Source of the DNA: Dactylonectria macrodidyma
Lineage: Eukaryota; Ascomycota; Sordariomycetes; Hypocreales; Nectriaceae
Direction: 5' to 3'
DNA length: 64,000 nt
Assembly: GCA_020744425.1 (NCBI GenBank)
Contig: JAGMUV010000014.1
Coordinates: 1 to 64,000, forward strand
Within the stretch, counting starts at the first letter, position 1, and each line of letters opens with the position of its first letter. This document shows positions 34,225 through 46,022 of this stretch, one piece after another. Position numbers and translations under genes: made by a program. The notes beneath the pieces are model-generated. The model was not told where the DNA came from. It saw only the letters and a list, made by a program, of their open reading frames with translations, and did no database searches.

Positions 34225-35049
34225 ATGGCTTATCTTCAATCTCTTATCCCCCTTGTGGCAGCCTTGTCAGGTGTCGAGGCAGCTTCGAACTTTTCGTGCC
34301 CCAGCAACATTCCTCTCTCCTGTCATAACACGACTGCGGTGGCCAACACTTGTTGCTTCATTCCAGCTGGACAGATTCTTCAGACCCAGTTCTGGGACAC
34401 TGATCCTGTCGCTGGGCCTTCTGGTGAGATTCAGTGAGAATCGCCAGCGATCAACGGAAACCACGCTAACATTGCCCAAGATTCCTGGACAATCCACGGT
34501 CTGTGGCCTGACAACTGCGATGGTACCTACCCCCAGTTCTGTGATTCTAGCCGCGAATACACCGATATCAAGGGTATTTTGACCAAATTTGGCGATGACG
34601 ACATTCTGTCGTACATCGACACTTATTGGGTCAGCGACAACGGCAATGACGAATCGCTGTGGGAGCATGAGTTCGGCAAGCACGGTACCTGCATTAGCAC
34701 GCTGGAGCCTAGCTGCTATAACAACTACCAGACTGGGCAGGAGGTTGTGGACTATGTGAATACTCTTGTCAAGCTATTCCAGAAGCTCCCCACATACGAC
34801 TGGCTTGAGGAGGCAGGCATCGAACCATCCGACTCCAAGACGTATACGTTGAGCGAGATCCAGGCTGCCCTCGAGGAGCAACACGGTGCTGCGGTGACTC
34901 TGGGCTGTAGTGGAAGTAGCCTCAATGAGGTTTGGTATCACTTCAACGTCAAGGGATCTCTGCAGGAGGGGACGTTTGTTGCCGCAGCACCTGACGGGAG
35001 CAAGAGCTCATGTCCTAGCACCGGGATCAAGTACACACCCAAAAGCTAA
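34225..35049 (+). CDS. Secreted ribonuclease T2
   Basis: An extracellular endoribonuclease that cleaves RNA through 2',3'-cyclic intermediates. Two exons (34225-34423, 34481-35049) separated by a 57 nt intron (gtgaga...gctaac...caag) give 255 residues. Residues 1-20 (MAYLQSLIPLVAALSGVEAA) are a signal peptide. Both family motifs are intact: CAS I WTIHGLWPDNCDG with H72, and CAS II WEHEFGKHGTC with H129, E130 and H134. Multiple cysteines (SCHN, CCF, NCDG, FCDS, SCYN, GCSG, SCPS) fit the disulfide pattern of fungal members such as RNase T2 of Aspergillus. Without removing the intron a stop appears after GEIQ. It converges on the downstream transcription factor. Confidence 0.95.
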
Positions 35050-35291
35050 AAATAGCAAAAACCATCGGGCGTTTCATAGCATACCCAGCAGTCAAGCCAA
35101 TGCAGATAGCGAATAAAAGCAAACTTTTGACCACTAAACCCTAACCGTATTTATCCTACTCGCTAGGGAAAGACTCACAAATCTAAGGAGCTCAGACAGA
35201 ATGATCAAAATGACGGTACGGTCTTTTGGATCTTATTGAAATCAGATAGACGATTGGGTCAAGAGTAAATTGCTACATGAACGGATGGTAT

Positions 35292-38043
35292 TTACATCGC
35301 TAATATACTAGGCTCTGCAACAGTGACCGGCGATGGGACCAAGTGCAAACGTAGTGATGAGAAAAGAACAGAGCTAATAGCCCGAGCCATATCCGACTTT
35401 CTACCTAGGTAGTGGAGCGACTTGATGCAACTATCGCATCGTGCCACTAGATTTCTGACCAACGGACTTTCTCGCGATGCAGGATCGTGCCAAACGGCCT
35501 CCTCCGCCTCATTCAACAGGAGGATGGCTGCCTTCGTGAAAGCCCTGATCAGTATCATTGTCCAAGGTTCCGGCAGTATCGCTCGTTTGACGACAGCAGG
35601 GCTCATGCCAGGAACATCCGTAGCTGCAGGATACTCTGAAGCCTTTGCGAGATCAGAAACAATAGTACTACTGTCCCTTCTAATGAACTTGACCACGCCA
35701 ATGTTGAGGCGTACTTGAGAGGAATACTCCAAACCTAGCCCTTTCGAGTCTACTAGTTCGAGTAAATCGGCAAGAATGAGTGTTGCGCAGTGGAAGTATA
35801 CGACAACATGGATAAACCAGATCCGTAGTTGCATTGGAACTATAACATACTGCTCAATCATGTCCTGGAAGAAGGCGCTGTAGTTCGCGTTCCAGTGCTG
35901 GTAGATTGCCATGCAATTGGATATGATAGTCTCTATCAATTCGCCGCGATGCTTGCTTCGAATTGAGTTCTGGAGTTGTGAAACAAGTCTGAAGAGGACT
36001 ACTTTCACTGGCGTTGCTGCAACGATAACTCGAATAGCTGTTTCGTATGAGCATGGCCAGCGTAAAGTACTGTCGTCGCCTTTTGGATCAAAGAACTTGC
36101 CCCACCATTGAAGATCATGTGGATGATATTCAATACCGAATTGCTCGACGTCGGGATGGCCTAGGTATGCTGGGTCGTGGTGACAATCTGTATCGGAAAG
36201 GACAACAGGGCGGTTGTTCAAGGCCGAAGATATTGTATCAATCATTATGGTCATCCAGTACAGGAGATTGAAGGTTCCCATATCCTCGTCGCTAATAGAC
36301 TTGGCCGTGGCGGTCGACTCAAAATTTGAAGGATCCTTGAGCTCGTCAGACAGCGAAGCCTTGATAGAGTCGTATCGAAATTTGATGGTGTGCACTTTCC
36401 GAGCAGCTCTCTCAATGAACCATGGCGGTCCATCTGCAGCAATAATGCTCTTGATGTGTGATTCAAGGTAGCCCTTTCTGCCGGAAACGGTGGTCGTTGG
36501 CCCAAAACTGTTGCCTAAGTCGTCGAAAGGGAAATCATCGTCTTCCATCGGCTTTTGTGCGAGTCCCATAATCCACTCTGCACATGCGATCCGAAAACAC
36601 TCAATGTCCGCGCAATCCTGGAGTGCACGCTTAGCGCTTGCCCAGAGAGATTTCTGAAGCGTACGGTCGAATTCATCGCTCAGAGTTTCGGCACCACCCC
36701 GCTCGGGTCTCTCGATAGAAGATGTGGTTCTTGAAGTCCTGTCATTTAGATTCTGGCTCTTCTTAGCCCATTGCACTGCAAATGCCATGATGGCTAAGTA
36801 TAGTGCCTTCGACACGGCTCGATCCTCGGTTTTTGACAATCGTATGAGGTTATTCGCTTGCGCAACCCTGTCAAGCTTCGATATGCGATAATAGACGCCG
36901 GTTTTCCTGACCTCTGGATTGTATTGCTTCACAAGGGTTACATCCTCGAATCGAGATGCCAACCAGGTGATGCCATTAGTAGCGGGCTGGCTTATAGCGT
37001 TGAATTGATATGGGCATGCCTCCTGGGACAAGCAGCAGGACAAGGTAAGTTCAAAGGCATTGTGGTAGATCGAGATGAGATTACTGGAAATGATCTTCTT
37101 GTTGGTGTTCATGTTCATGACATGCGCCGTGGAGAAGGGAGAAATGGAACTAGAGCCGTGACACCCTGGGCCAAAGGACGGACAGAAACCGCCATTCTTG
37201 GAAGAGTCTTCTCCAGAGGCAGACGATTGATTAGAGTGGCTCCCAGAGGGTTGGTCTCGGAATACTGGCATTCCGTCGCTGTCATCCTCGTCCGTAGTGG
37301 ATAGTCGTGGCTGCGGGTGCGGCATTTGGGTAACCGGGTCCGTGATTAAAGAGCCACCATTCATAAGAGGGAGAAATGGGGTTAATTGGGGACTTGGAAC
37401 AGTCACATGCCCCCCAGGCTGAAGATTTGTACAGACGACCGAGTCAATGCTCATAGTATCCATTGGCATGGGGTCGATGATGGAGTTGCGGATGCTCAAC
37501 CCAATGGCAAAGCTCGTCTCAACTGGGCCTCGTGGATTCGGACATGGGGGAAACATTGGGGCATGAGAAACGTTGGGTAGACCAACGCCAGGTCTCAGGT
37601 AGGTATCCGGTGCCTCGGTAGAATGTGGTCTCGCTGCTTGAGGATGCAAGGACTGAGGCTTTGCGACGCTCCCCGGACCATTGAGGCCGTTTGCAGTGGG
37701 TTTTCCGCCAGCAGGGTTATATCGAAGTCGGTTCCGAGCCCAATGCAAGGTACATTGCTTTCCAGTTCGGCGGCAGTAAGAGCAAGGTGAGTGACGATCT
37801 GCATCGTTGCCTGCAAGATTTCCTGCTCCACTATTTAGCACGGTCTAATTGAATTGCAGACGGGATGACAAGAAGAAACCTACCCTGATGTGATTTTGTG
37901 AAAGAGGCATTATTGCCATCACCAGCACTCGAACCTTTGCCCTGCGTATCCTGCAAAGGAGCGAGGTCGCACGCGCGCTTGGCCTTTCGACATTGATCAC
38001 AAGAGCGATTTTGCCGCCGCATTTCGACGAGAATTTTTGGCAT
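35292..38043 (-). CDS. Zn2Cys6 transcription factor with an AlcR-type zinc cluster
   Basis: A nuclear DNA-binding regulator of 896 residues in two exons (38043-37884 and 37822-35292; 61 nt intron gtaggt...gagcag). The binuclear cluster begins RRQNRSCDQCRKAKRACD and ends CSYCRRTGKQC followed by TLHWARNRL. The loop between the third and fourth cysteines is about 40 residues, against 5-12 in most members. Long loops and the RRQN(H/R)SCD start recall AlcR of Aspergillus nidulans. The intron falls inside this loop. A Ser/Pro-rich linker and a fungal-specific middle homology-like domain (about residues 290-800, PVVLSDTDCHHDP, WPCSYETAIRV) follow. An alternative splice using another donor/acceptor would alter only loop residues. 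The target pathway is unknown. Confidence 0.9.
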
Positions 38044-41000
38044 TACTTCGACAGCACGTTGGCGAAGAATTTGACAATGGGGAACAATGTCATGGATGTC
38101 TTTGTTCGCGATTTCAGACAGCAGGCTCGGCTACGTAAATACGGCGCCTCTGAAAGATCAGAGACAAGTCATACTAACTTGGTTCGACTCACGTAAGACA
38201 TTTTGCTTTTTAGCGCGGTTCGGCTGAGGCCTGGAGGATGGATGGTCTCCCTTGCGTTAACAAGTTTGGTAGCGACATCACATCACACCGAAGTCTACAA
38301 ATCTCCACCAGACATGTCATACCTGTGGGCGCGATTGCCGTCAAGATCGATCGTCCTAGTGATCAGTAAGTGCTAGTCTTGCCAACATCCTAGAACGCAT
38401 CAGCAAGGGGGGGTATCGGATGAGACAGACACGCCAACATGATTGTGCGGAACTTCACCCCACTTGGAGACTACGGGGTGATCATTCCCTAATCACCTTA
38501 GCTTTACGCCGAGCTAGGGTTCTCTTTTTTCTCGCGATTGGAGCCACCAGTTTTCATTTTGCCAAGTCGGCTATCTTCTTTGCAAATGCCGGAGCAGGGA
38601 CCAATCCACAGTCTTACCGAGCGTGCCAATCACCATTGCCGAATATTATTCTGCTATCACCTAGCACGAGTACTACGTAGTAGTTCATCAGACCAGCAAG
38701 GCAGGGAACGAGTTCCGCACATGTGTGGGAAAGGGATTGGGCAGAGCTAGAATAAAGCGACTACCTGATCCTCCGCAACTGTCACTTCTCACATTGTTTT
38801 GTTATCAACTGCTAAGTTTGCGGTTAACGAGGAACTTAGCGAGAACAAGCTCCGGCGCAACAACGTTCCGTTCCCTATAGCTCGGAAAGACATAACCCAG
38901 GCCGAACTCTCTGCTTGATTAGGTATAAGGTACTGCACTACACGTCGCTTATTATGATGCTTCAAAGCACACATGACACCTAAGTGGGTACGGGGACGCC
39001 GGGTGTTCTAATTTTTTACGGAGGACTTGTTTCGGACTTTGTATCATTTCGGGAATGATTCGAGGGCGGCAGGCTTCGATGTAAGCATTACAGAGAGGCG
39101 ATCAAAATGAAAGCTAGTCAATTCAAGCTACTGCTTAAGTAGTTAAAACATAACGCGAAGAACTGTATTAAATAGAGAGTATAGTTACTTAAGCATAGAA
39201 AATAATGGAACAAGCGCCGCAAACTTAGTCGCGATCTATTGTTGATGGGTAGGATGCAATACTCACATTTTAGCATGCTAACAAATCCCATGTCCCCCAG
39301 CCGTCGCAGCGCAAGGCCGGCAATGGATGCAAACGGATAAATTTTAGCATCCTCAAAGTTCAAAATTTGTTTCCATTTCGAAATCATAAATTAGGAGGAA
39401 AATACAGGATCTTGATCTTTCTTGATGGGGTTGGTGTCCTGTGGTCGCCCCTCGCCACTTACCCTGCGGTGCTACGCCAAATAGGTGCGAAGTGTCGGTC
39501 ATCCAACCCGCGCGAAAGAAATGCAACATCCTGATGAGTAACGACGAACAGGGAACATTTATCCTCATAACCTGCACCTAGATTGTCGGATATGAATATG
39601 CTGCATCTTTGTTCCTTGTGAATTGGCCATAATTCTTACTCCGGTTTCTATGTGGTTGTATTAGAAGATTTGAACGGTGGTGGCGGTTCACTGGCCCAAC
39701 TCACGGACACGGACACGGGTTGGAAAAACTGTTATAGCGAAAGCTAAAGGATTCTGTCTTCAAATTTCTAAAGCCGTCCTAGAACTCAAATGAAAGTCCC
39801 TACTGGAAGGTCAATTCACAGCTTCTGCGGTCCTCAGCTAGCTTTCTTGCTCAGTCTTTATGACCCGATCTTTAAGAACTAGCGCTGTTATAATCATCAT
39901 AAGCTACTATTAGCGACCTAATATCTGACCTATGACTACAAACTTGATGCTATATCAATTGGTAAACTATATATTATCGTTGGAGCAGGCGGCGATGACC
40001 TCGCAGCCATTAGGCTTTTATCAACGCGTCAGGGACCTTGGTAGCGCTGCTGGTGTTTAACACACTAGCTTGTTTCGAGGGAAAGCGGCTAGGAGTTGCA
40101 AAAGGTTTGGGTAGTTGCTTGCTTGCCTTTCGAGTCTTCCCCATGGTTCGCATCATTTGTCTCGGTGAAGAACCGCCATGCTCTCCCATTCTGACCGCCT
40201 TCACCTAATACCGCTCACTCGGTTGTGCTTTTTGCGCTCTCTAGACTTGAATATATCATCAACTGGTATCTGGTCCTGTGAGTTTGTAAAATTCTGGCAG
40301 AAGCGGGGATAGGGTCTGGCTCGGTAGACTCTGAATATGGTGGAAACTAGAAGTTCTATGTCCCAGGAAACTCATGGATTTCTATTGACAGCAGTTAGAG
40401 ACGCGTGCTCTGATTGCCTAAGATATTAGCCTTCTGATTCTTGCTTTAACAAATTAAATAAGAGGTGTAAATATGGAGTATTACAAAATTAGCTATCCTT
40501 AAAATAAACAGTCTAAAGATGTCGCATTCTCGGATCTAGTTAGATTCTAGACTTGATATCTGGATGTGTTCTGGCATTATAACCATCCGAGTTTCCCGAT
40601 GTACCACTTAGGGTTTCAAGCCTGTCTTTTCTCAATCTACTATACTACATTTCACAGCTTATAAAACATTATCAACCTTTTATCAATCTAAATGTCCTCC
40701 TCCGAGTTACTGTTTCTTCATCGCTCAACAGTGCGCATGTGCTCGTTGTAGAATCCTAAGGTCGTCGAGGCCGCTTCGAGTATTTCGCAATTCATTTTAC
40801 TTTTCCGATATCTATCTTGCCACACATAAACCCCCTTGCTCCATTGATTAACCCGCACTCTTCTCCTTGCACCAAGCTGTCAATGTGGATAACATCTTCA
40901 ACAGCGTGACCACTAATCGGGTCTCACGTATTAGTGATGAGAAAAATACAGTTGAAAGCTGTTAAACAAACCTCTCTAGAGCCCATCTCCGCGTGGTCCC

Positions 41001-41580
41001 ATCCTGGCCGCTGCTGCCCTTCTCCTTGCAGTAGGTCCTTGATACAGGAGGTGTAACCCACCTGTTGTTTCTCCAGAAGTACGTAGTTGTTCGGCTGGCC
41101 TCCATGATGCATTCGTCCTTGTTGTTAATGATCAACACCTCTCTCTCGTCACCTTGGCAGATCTGCTTTCATTACCGGGTGGTTGATTTCTATCTAAGTT
41201 CGGGTGATCTCGGCTTTGTATCGTAGCCCGATATGCGATACCCTTATCGATAGCTTGATCAAGACCCGCAGCCAGAGCCGCTGGCCAATTAAAAGTTCCG
41301 TCTGTCTGGCTGGTGGTGACCCTCAGCCCCGACACACTGCCAGTATCTTCTTAGTGGCCCCTGGTTTGAGTGGATTACTAGAACCGAAGGAAAAGCGAGA
41401 GACTCAATGGAGTAATTACATTGACTTGCCTGAAATTCTTAGGACTGCTAACGGCTCGCATTCTTAAAGCCAATCTATTTGGTTACTCGCTCTACGCGTC
41501 TGTTGAACCCGCCACCTGGGGTTGGAAACACTAGATCTTTGAATCCTTGGCTCCCTCTAGTCTGGCTTTGACAATGTCTC
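38044..41580. other. Gene-poor 3.5 kb stretch
   Basis: I see no coding signal, splice structure or repeat with a recognisable end. Composition is mildly AT-rich around 39100-40700. Short ORFs (for example near 38420, 39118 and 40010) look like chance frames. Confidence 0.5.
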
Positions 41581-43362
41581 CTAGATCCGTCTCCGGTAGC
41601 TTGTAGAATTTCCCGCCTCCATCTCATGGATCGCTTCAAAGGCATGCGCGACTCTCACCAATTTCTCCTCCTCAAATCGCCCGGCACAAAAGCAGTTAGG
41701 GAAACTTGCCCAAAGTCATTAGTACGATCACGGGGACAAGACGGTTGTGTACTGACCGGATTCCAGGCGCAATGGAAACGACATCCCCCTTCTTATCTTT
41801 CACTACAGATGTATTGGGGCCATAGAAGCCCAATGGGACCGCAATGAGTGGGGAGCCACCAAGACTGGCAAACGACACAGGTGTGCCCGCTGCTGTAGGG
41901 GTTACCAAGACCTCAAACTTCCTCCGATCTAGCGATCCGTCGATGCCACCTCGGGAGACAACATCTGCACGAAACTCTTCCAATTTCCGGTACTTGTCTG
42001 ACTCATAGTGATCTTTGCGCAAAGCAAGCTCGAACGTATCGACATTGTAACGAAGGTATGCTTCGGCCGGGGCTCTCTTTGTATATTCGATGAGATCTTC
42101 GAGAGAATGAAGGTTGTTGGGATTACTTTTGAGTGTCTTGAAATAATTAGCGAGACTTGGAGCAAAATATGAGATGGTCACGATCAGCTGGTCGGTGGAG
42201 GAGTAGGTTTCCCAAGCCTTTGCTGCTGAAAGCTCGACTTTGTCAACGATCTCAGCACCGGCATTTTTGAGCTCATGGATGACCTTATCAAACGCTTCCG
42301 ATTCATCTAATTGGATGTTTCAGATTGATTGGCGTGGAATACCGATTTGAATACCCTTGAGATTGCTTGATTGATACGCGCTGCTGTAGTCGGGGATCTT
42401 GTCGAGCGGAATGTCCCATGTACGGTTGTCCGCTTCACTCCTACCGGCAATGGCGGTCAAAATGGTGGCAGCATCTTTCATCTGGAGGCGAATGGGCCAA
42501 TTGTACCCAGGCGGTTTGATGCTGGAACCAAACCATCTCGAGCAACAAGACCGGTTGTCGGTTTCAGGCCAACGACATTGGCCTTTCCAGCAGGATTGCA
42601 AATGCTGCCACCAGTCTGTAACTGAATTAGGAAGAGGGTCCAGTAGCACGCCAGGGTCCTTCTCATACCTCGGTACCGAGGGCGGCAAATGTAAGTCTGA
42701 GGACAGTAGCGACGCCGCTTCCGGTGCTACTCCCCGAGGCATTCATATTCGGATAGAAGGGTCTAGTACACTGGCTTCCTCGAGGGCACCATCCGGTTGG
42801 AGCATTGCTCCATCGGTGGTGGGCCCATTCGGTCAGAGTGATCTTGCCCAATATGACGGCACCTGCTTCGCAGAGTTTCGGTACAATACTGGCCTCGTGG
42901 GCGGATTTCGCCCCGAGCAGCGCAGCCGAGCCCGCTGTGGCCTCCATACGGTTGAGCGTAACAATATTGTTTTTGAGCATAATGGGAACTCTATGGAGAG
43001 GGCTTGATAAACAGTTTCAGCTTAAAACCTCAGCCGACAATCATCAAGACATACCCTCGCCTCCCGGGATTCTTGGCTTCTTCATCGAGCTGTTGTGTAA
43101 TCGACGCGGCGTCGGGGTTGACCTCGATGGCGGATTTGAAAACATAGTCGATTTCTTGAATGCCCTTCGTGTAGGCATGGACCAGATCGGTGGCGGTGAA
43201 GGATTCGTTCTCGAGCCCGATACGGATGTCGTCAAGCGAGATTTCTAAAAGAGATGGAATATTGGGTGCTGGTGTTTGCGTCAGCCAAGATGTCGAGCGT
43301 GGCCAAACGGCAGATGTCTACACACTCTTGCGCGAGAAGAGCAGTTTTGCGATGGCTGCCAT
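41581..43362 (-). pseudogene. Amidase signature family gene with a frameshift and a nonsense codon
   Basis: The predicted product would hydrolyse amides through a Ser-cisSer-Lys triad. A five-exon model (43362-43326, 43244-43055, 43002-42669, 42615-41757, 41704-41581) has consensus introns of 52-81 nt. It reconstructs GPLHRVPIMLKNN (Lys), [12 protein letters not shown] (Ser), [13 protein letters not shown] (nucleophile) and an ending FEEEKLVRVAHAFEAIHEME. Two lesions break it. A one-base loss near 42478 separates GTIGPFASR from [13 protein letters not shown], and a TGA at 42320-42322 sits where the family has an Arg codon (IPRQSI-stop-NIQLDES), consistent with CGA to TGA. The remaining exons are well preserved, so inactivation is recent or, less likely, due to sequencing error. 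The first exon is tentative. Confidence 0.82.
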
Positions 43363-44180
43363 GACGAAGGCAACGACAAGCCGGGGTAGATTGCGGCTTG
43401 TGATGATGGAGCGGATTGGTTTCGGACAACACATTCAAACCCAAGGAGGATCAGTGAAACTCGGTTCTTCGGAATGGTGGCGCAGAAAGGGGGAAGACCG
43501 CGAGGGAAGGGGCGGAGAATGGCCGGTAGTCAATGGTGGAAGAGGCAGAGCCTCATGACCCTAATACGATTTCTCAGTGCGGCATTACCTTATCATCTCA
43601 CCTTCAGCGCGCTAAGCCGTTATGAAGAGAAGTTTACAGCCTAACAAAAATGCACATAAGCTATGTTCTGGTAGAATTCTGATGCTTGCGACAACGGCTC
43701 ATGAAGTGGTTTAGCATAGGGACGCCTTGGTCACTCAGTCCGCCGGTTGTGTTAATATGTCTATACACAGGCGTATTAATTTTTCCCAGCGTCGGGCTTC
43801 TGTGAGGATTGTCGATAGTTTTAATGAAGTAGACTAGCTCAAGCGTCCATAGCAATGTCGGACAGCACAGCCTGGCGACCCGTAATATCTATCACATCAT
43901 GTCATCATACTCGTAGCTGTCATGGAATATTGTTGTACAGGGAGGGACACATGAGCCATTTGGTAACTTTAGATCATCACAACTACCGTCGGTAGGGATT
44001 CTCAGAGAACAAACGTGGCTGTGCTTGGAACTGCTTCACGAACTTGGACTCTTTCGATATACTATTGAATGAATGAAAAAAAGGTTTTAGGAAATGGGCG
44101 AACATTGAGCGTTATGTCGTTTAAATCGGGTTCATCGATCCACCCTGCCTCATCCTTCTGACTAGCACCACAGCTGTGAT
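43363..44180. other. Intergenic region
   Basis: No gene recognised between the amidase relic and the secreted-protein gene. Confidence 0.5.
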
Positions 44181-46022
44181 TTACGGGTTGCAAGGGAAGT
44201 TGGTGAAGTCCTCCTTATCGTTCTGGTACCACATGTAGTAGTTCTCAATCGCCTCCTCCATAGAGCAAATTGGGATGTTGAAAATGCCCGGGGCTTCAAT
44301 ACCCCGGTCGAGGAAGGTCTCAAGAACCTGCTTGCCCGGCGCCTGAACATCGGCCTTGAAGCCATTCTTTCCACCATTGGCAGCGTTGGAGTTGATCGAA
44401 CTATTGGCCATAGTGTTAGGTGGCTGATGGAGAATCAGAGGAAGAATACGTACCCAACCAAGACGTTCTGCAGCGATATTTCGGAATATTTGCTGTCCTT
44501 GAGGGCGCTGAATCCGGGAGGAGAGTCAAACTTTCCACACCACATGTCTCCTGTGTGGTCATTGCAGGTAGTGTATCTAGGCGGTTTCTTAGTCAACTCC
44601 CCAGGAAGGTGATTGGCCGGCAAGAACTGACCTGTCTCGACCCATGAGGAGCCAGTAAGCCTTACCATCATGACAGTATCCATTACCCACAGCACCCTCC
44701 TCGATCCAATATTGCCAGTTATCATTCCAGCCAGGGTCTTCACCGCAAGGAGTGTCAGCTGGCGCAATGAATGGGTAAATGACATCTGGGGAGTAAGACC
44801 AGGCTAGGGGCATGAGAAAGGCGTTGATGGCCCTCTTGACTTGCTTAGCGTGGTTCGCTCGATCCAGAAGCCAGCCATCACCGAACATGGACGCGTCCGA
44901 GATTAGGTTGCCAAGCTGAGTGTTGCCTTCAGGTGAGCCACCAAACAGCCACTGCTGCATCGCCAGAACGCTGTCCTTCCACGCCTGTGTTAGTGCCTGC
45001 ATCTGGGCCTCAAGACCGTTCTGAACTCCAAGTTGATCTGTGCTGCGTTCGAAATCTCGTCAGTAATATTTCTGAATGAATGTAGCTTTTAACATACGCT
45101 CTGCTGTTCAAAATATCCTTGGTAAGGGTCAGAGAGTTTTTGACAATATCGTTGGTGGTGTCCTTGACGGTAGAGGCGTCTGTGCCGTCTGCGAATTTGG
45201 GACCAATCACTGTATCATAGTCATTAGATGCAGAAATGCCAGAACAAAAGGTAAATTATTACGCTTGTTCCATGCTGGACCCATCACTAGACCCCAGGCA
45301 GTCAGTGCGATATCGACCAAGATGGAGATAGCAAGCCCTTCGCTTTCGACAGGGACCTTGCCAAATTCAGACGCGATGCTGGCAATATCATTGCTCAGCA
45401 CAGCATCGTTGACAGCATTCCAAATGTTGGAGTGCATCTAAAAGAAGTTGAGTGACATGCTATCGGTAAATCTTCGTAGTATGGGGCGGGTAAGACTGAC
45501 AGCAAAGATGTTCTCAAACGAGTGAAGGATGAAGTATCCAGCCGGATAGTTGACATCATCACACTGAAGATCAAGACTCGTACATCCGGAACCTTCATCC
45601 GAGAAAATCTGAACGAATTAGACGGAATGCGTGAGGGAATCGGGATGGCTATACATACCTCACAGAACATGTCTTGGGGGCCATTGAAATAGTTGGAGAC
45701 CTGTGGAAGTCAGTGGCAATGTTCGATCTGAGAGAGTGGCTCATCGTAGACAGAATATAGTTACGTTGTTGGAGAAGTGAATCAACGGGCGACCGTCAGT
45801 CAAGTTCTGGTTCCAGCCTTCGAGAACCGATGTCCATGCGCCGCCAGCATTGACCTTCGCCCATCGATCAGGCCCATACATAGTATGATCAGTAACGCCA
45901 TCGCTTGTGCAAGTGACAGAACGCCAGTCGATGTCCTGCCTCTTGCTGGAAATAGCCAAGCCATTTGCAAGGCAAGACAAAACCGAAGTGGTCAAAAAGA
46001 AGGGCTTGATCAAGCGATCCAT
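44181..46022 (-). CDS. Secreted protein of unknown function, eight exons
   Basis: I do not recognise this family with certainty. A start at 46022 gives a signal peptide (MDRLIKPFFLTTSVLSCLANGLA). Eight exons (46022-45765, 45700-45659, 45608-45501, 45437-45263, 45209-45098, 45042-44632, 44576-44454, 44400-44181) with consensus introns of 50-65 nt sum to 483 codons. Visible features are many aromatic residues and cysteines (DMFCEIF, GSGCTSLDLQCDD, DTPCGEDPGW, TTCNDHTGDMWCG, IPICSME, FPCNP) and a Gly/Ala-rich hydrophobic helix ILVDIALTAWGLVMGPAW. A Thr/Asp-rich helical stretch (DASTVKDTTNDIVKNSL) follows. The conserved reading frame over seven junctions argues for a functional extracellular protein. 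The N-terminal in-frame extension to 46310 was rejected because it would bury the signal peptide. Confidence 0.82.

Noticed and set aside
41581..43362. Amidase as a partner of cyanide hydratase (formamide breakdown)
   Set aside because: It lies 14 kb away, is inactivated, and its motifs do not indicate formamide specificity.
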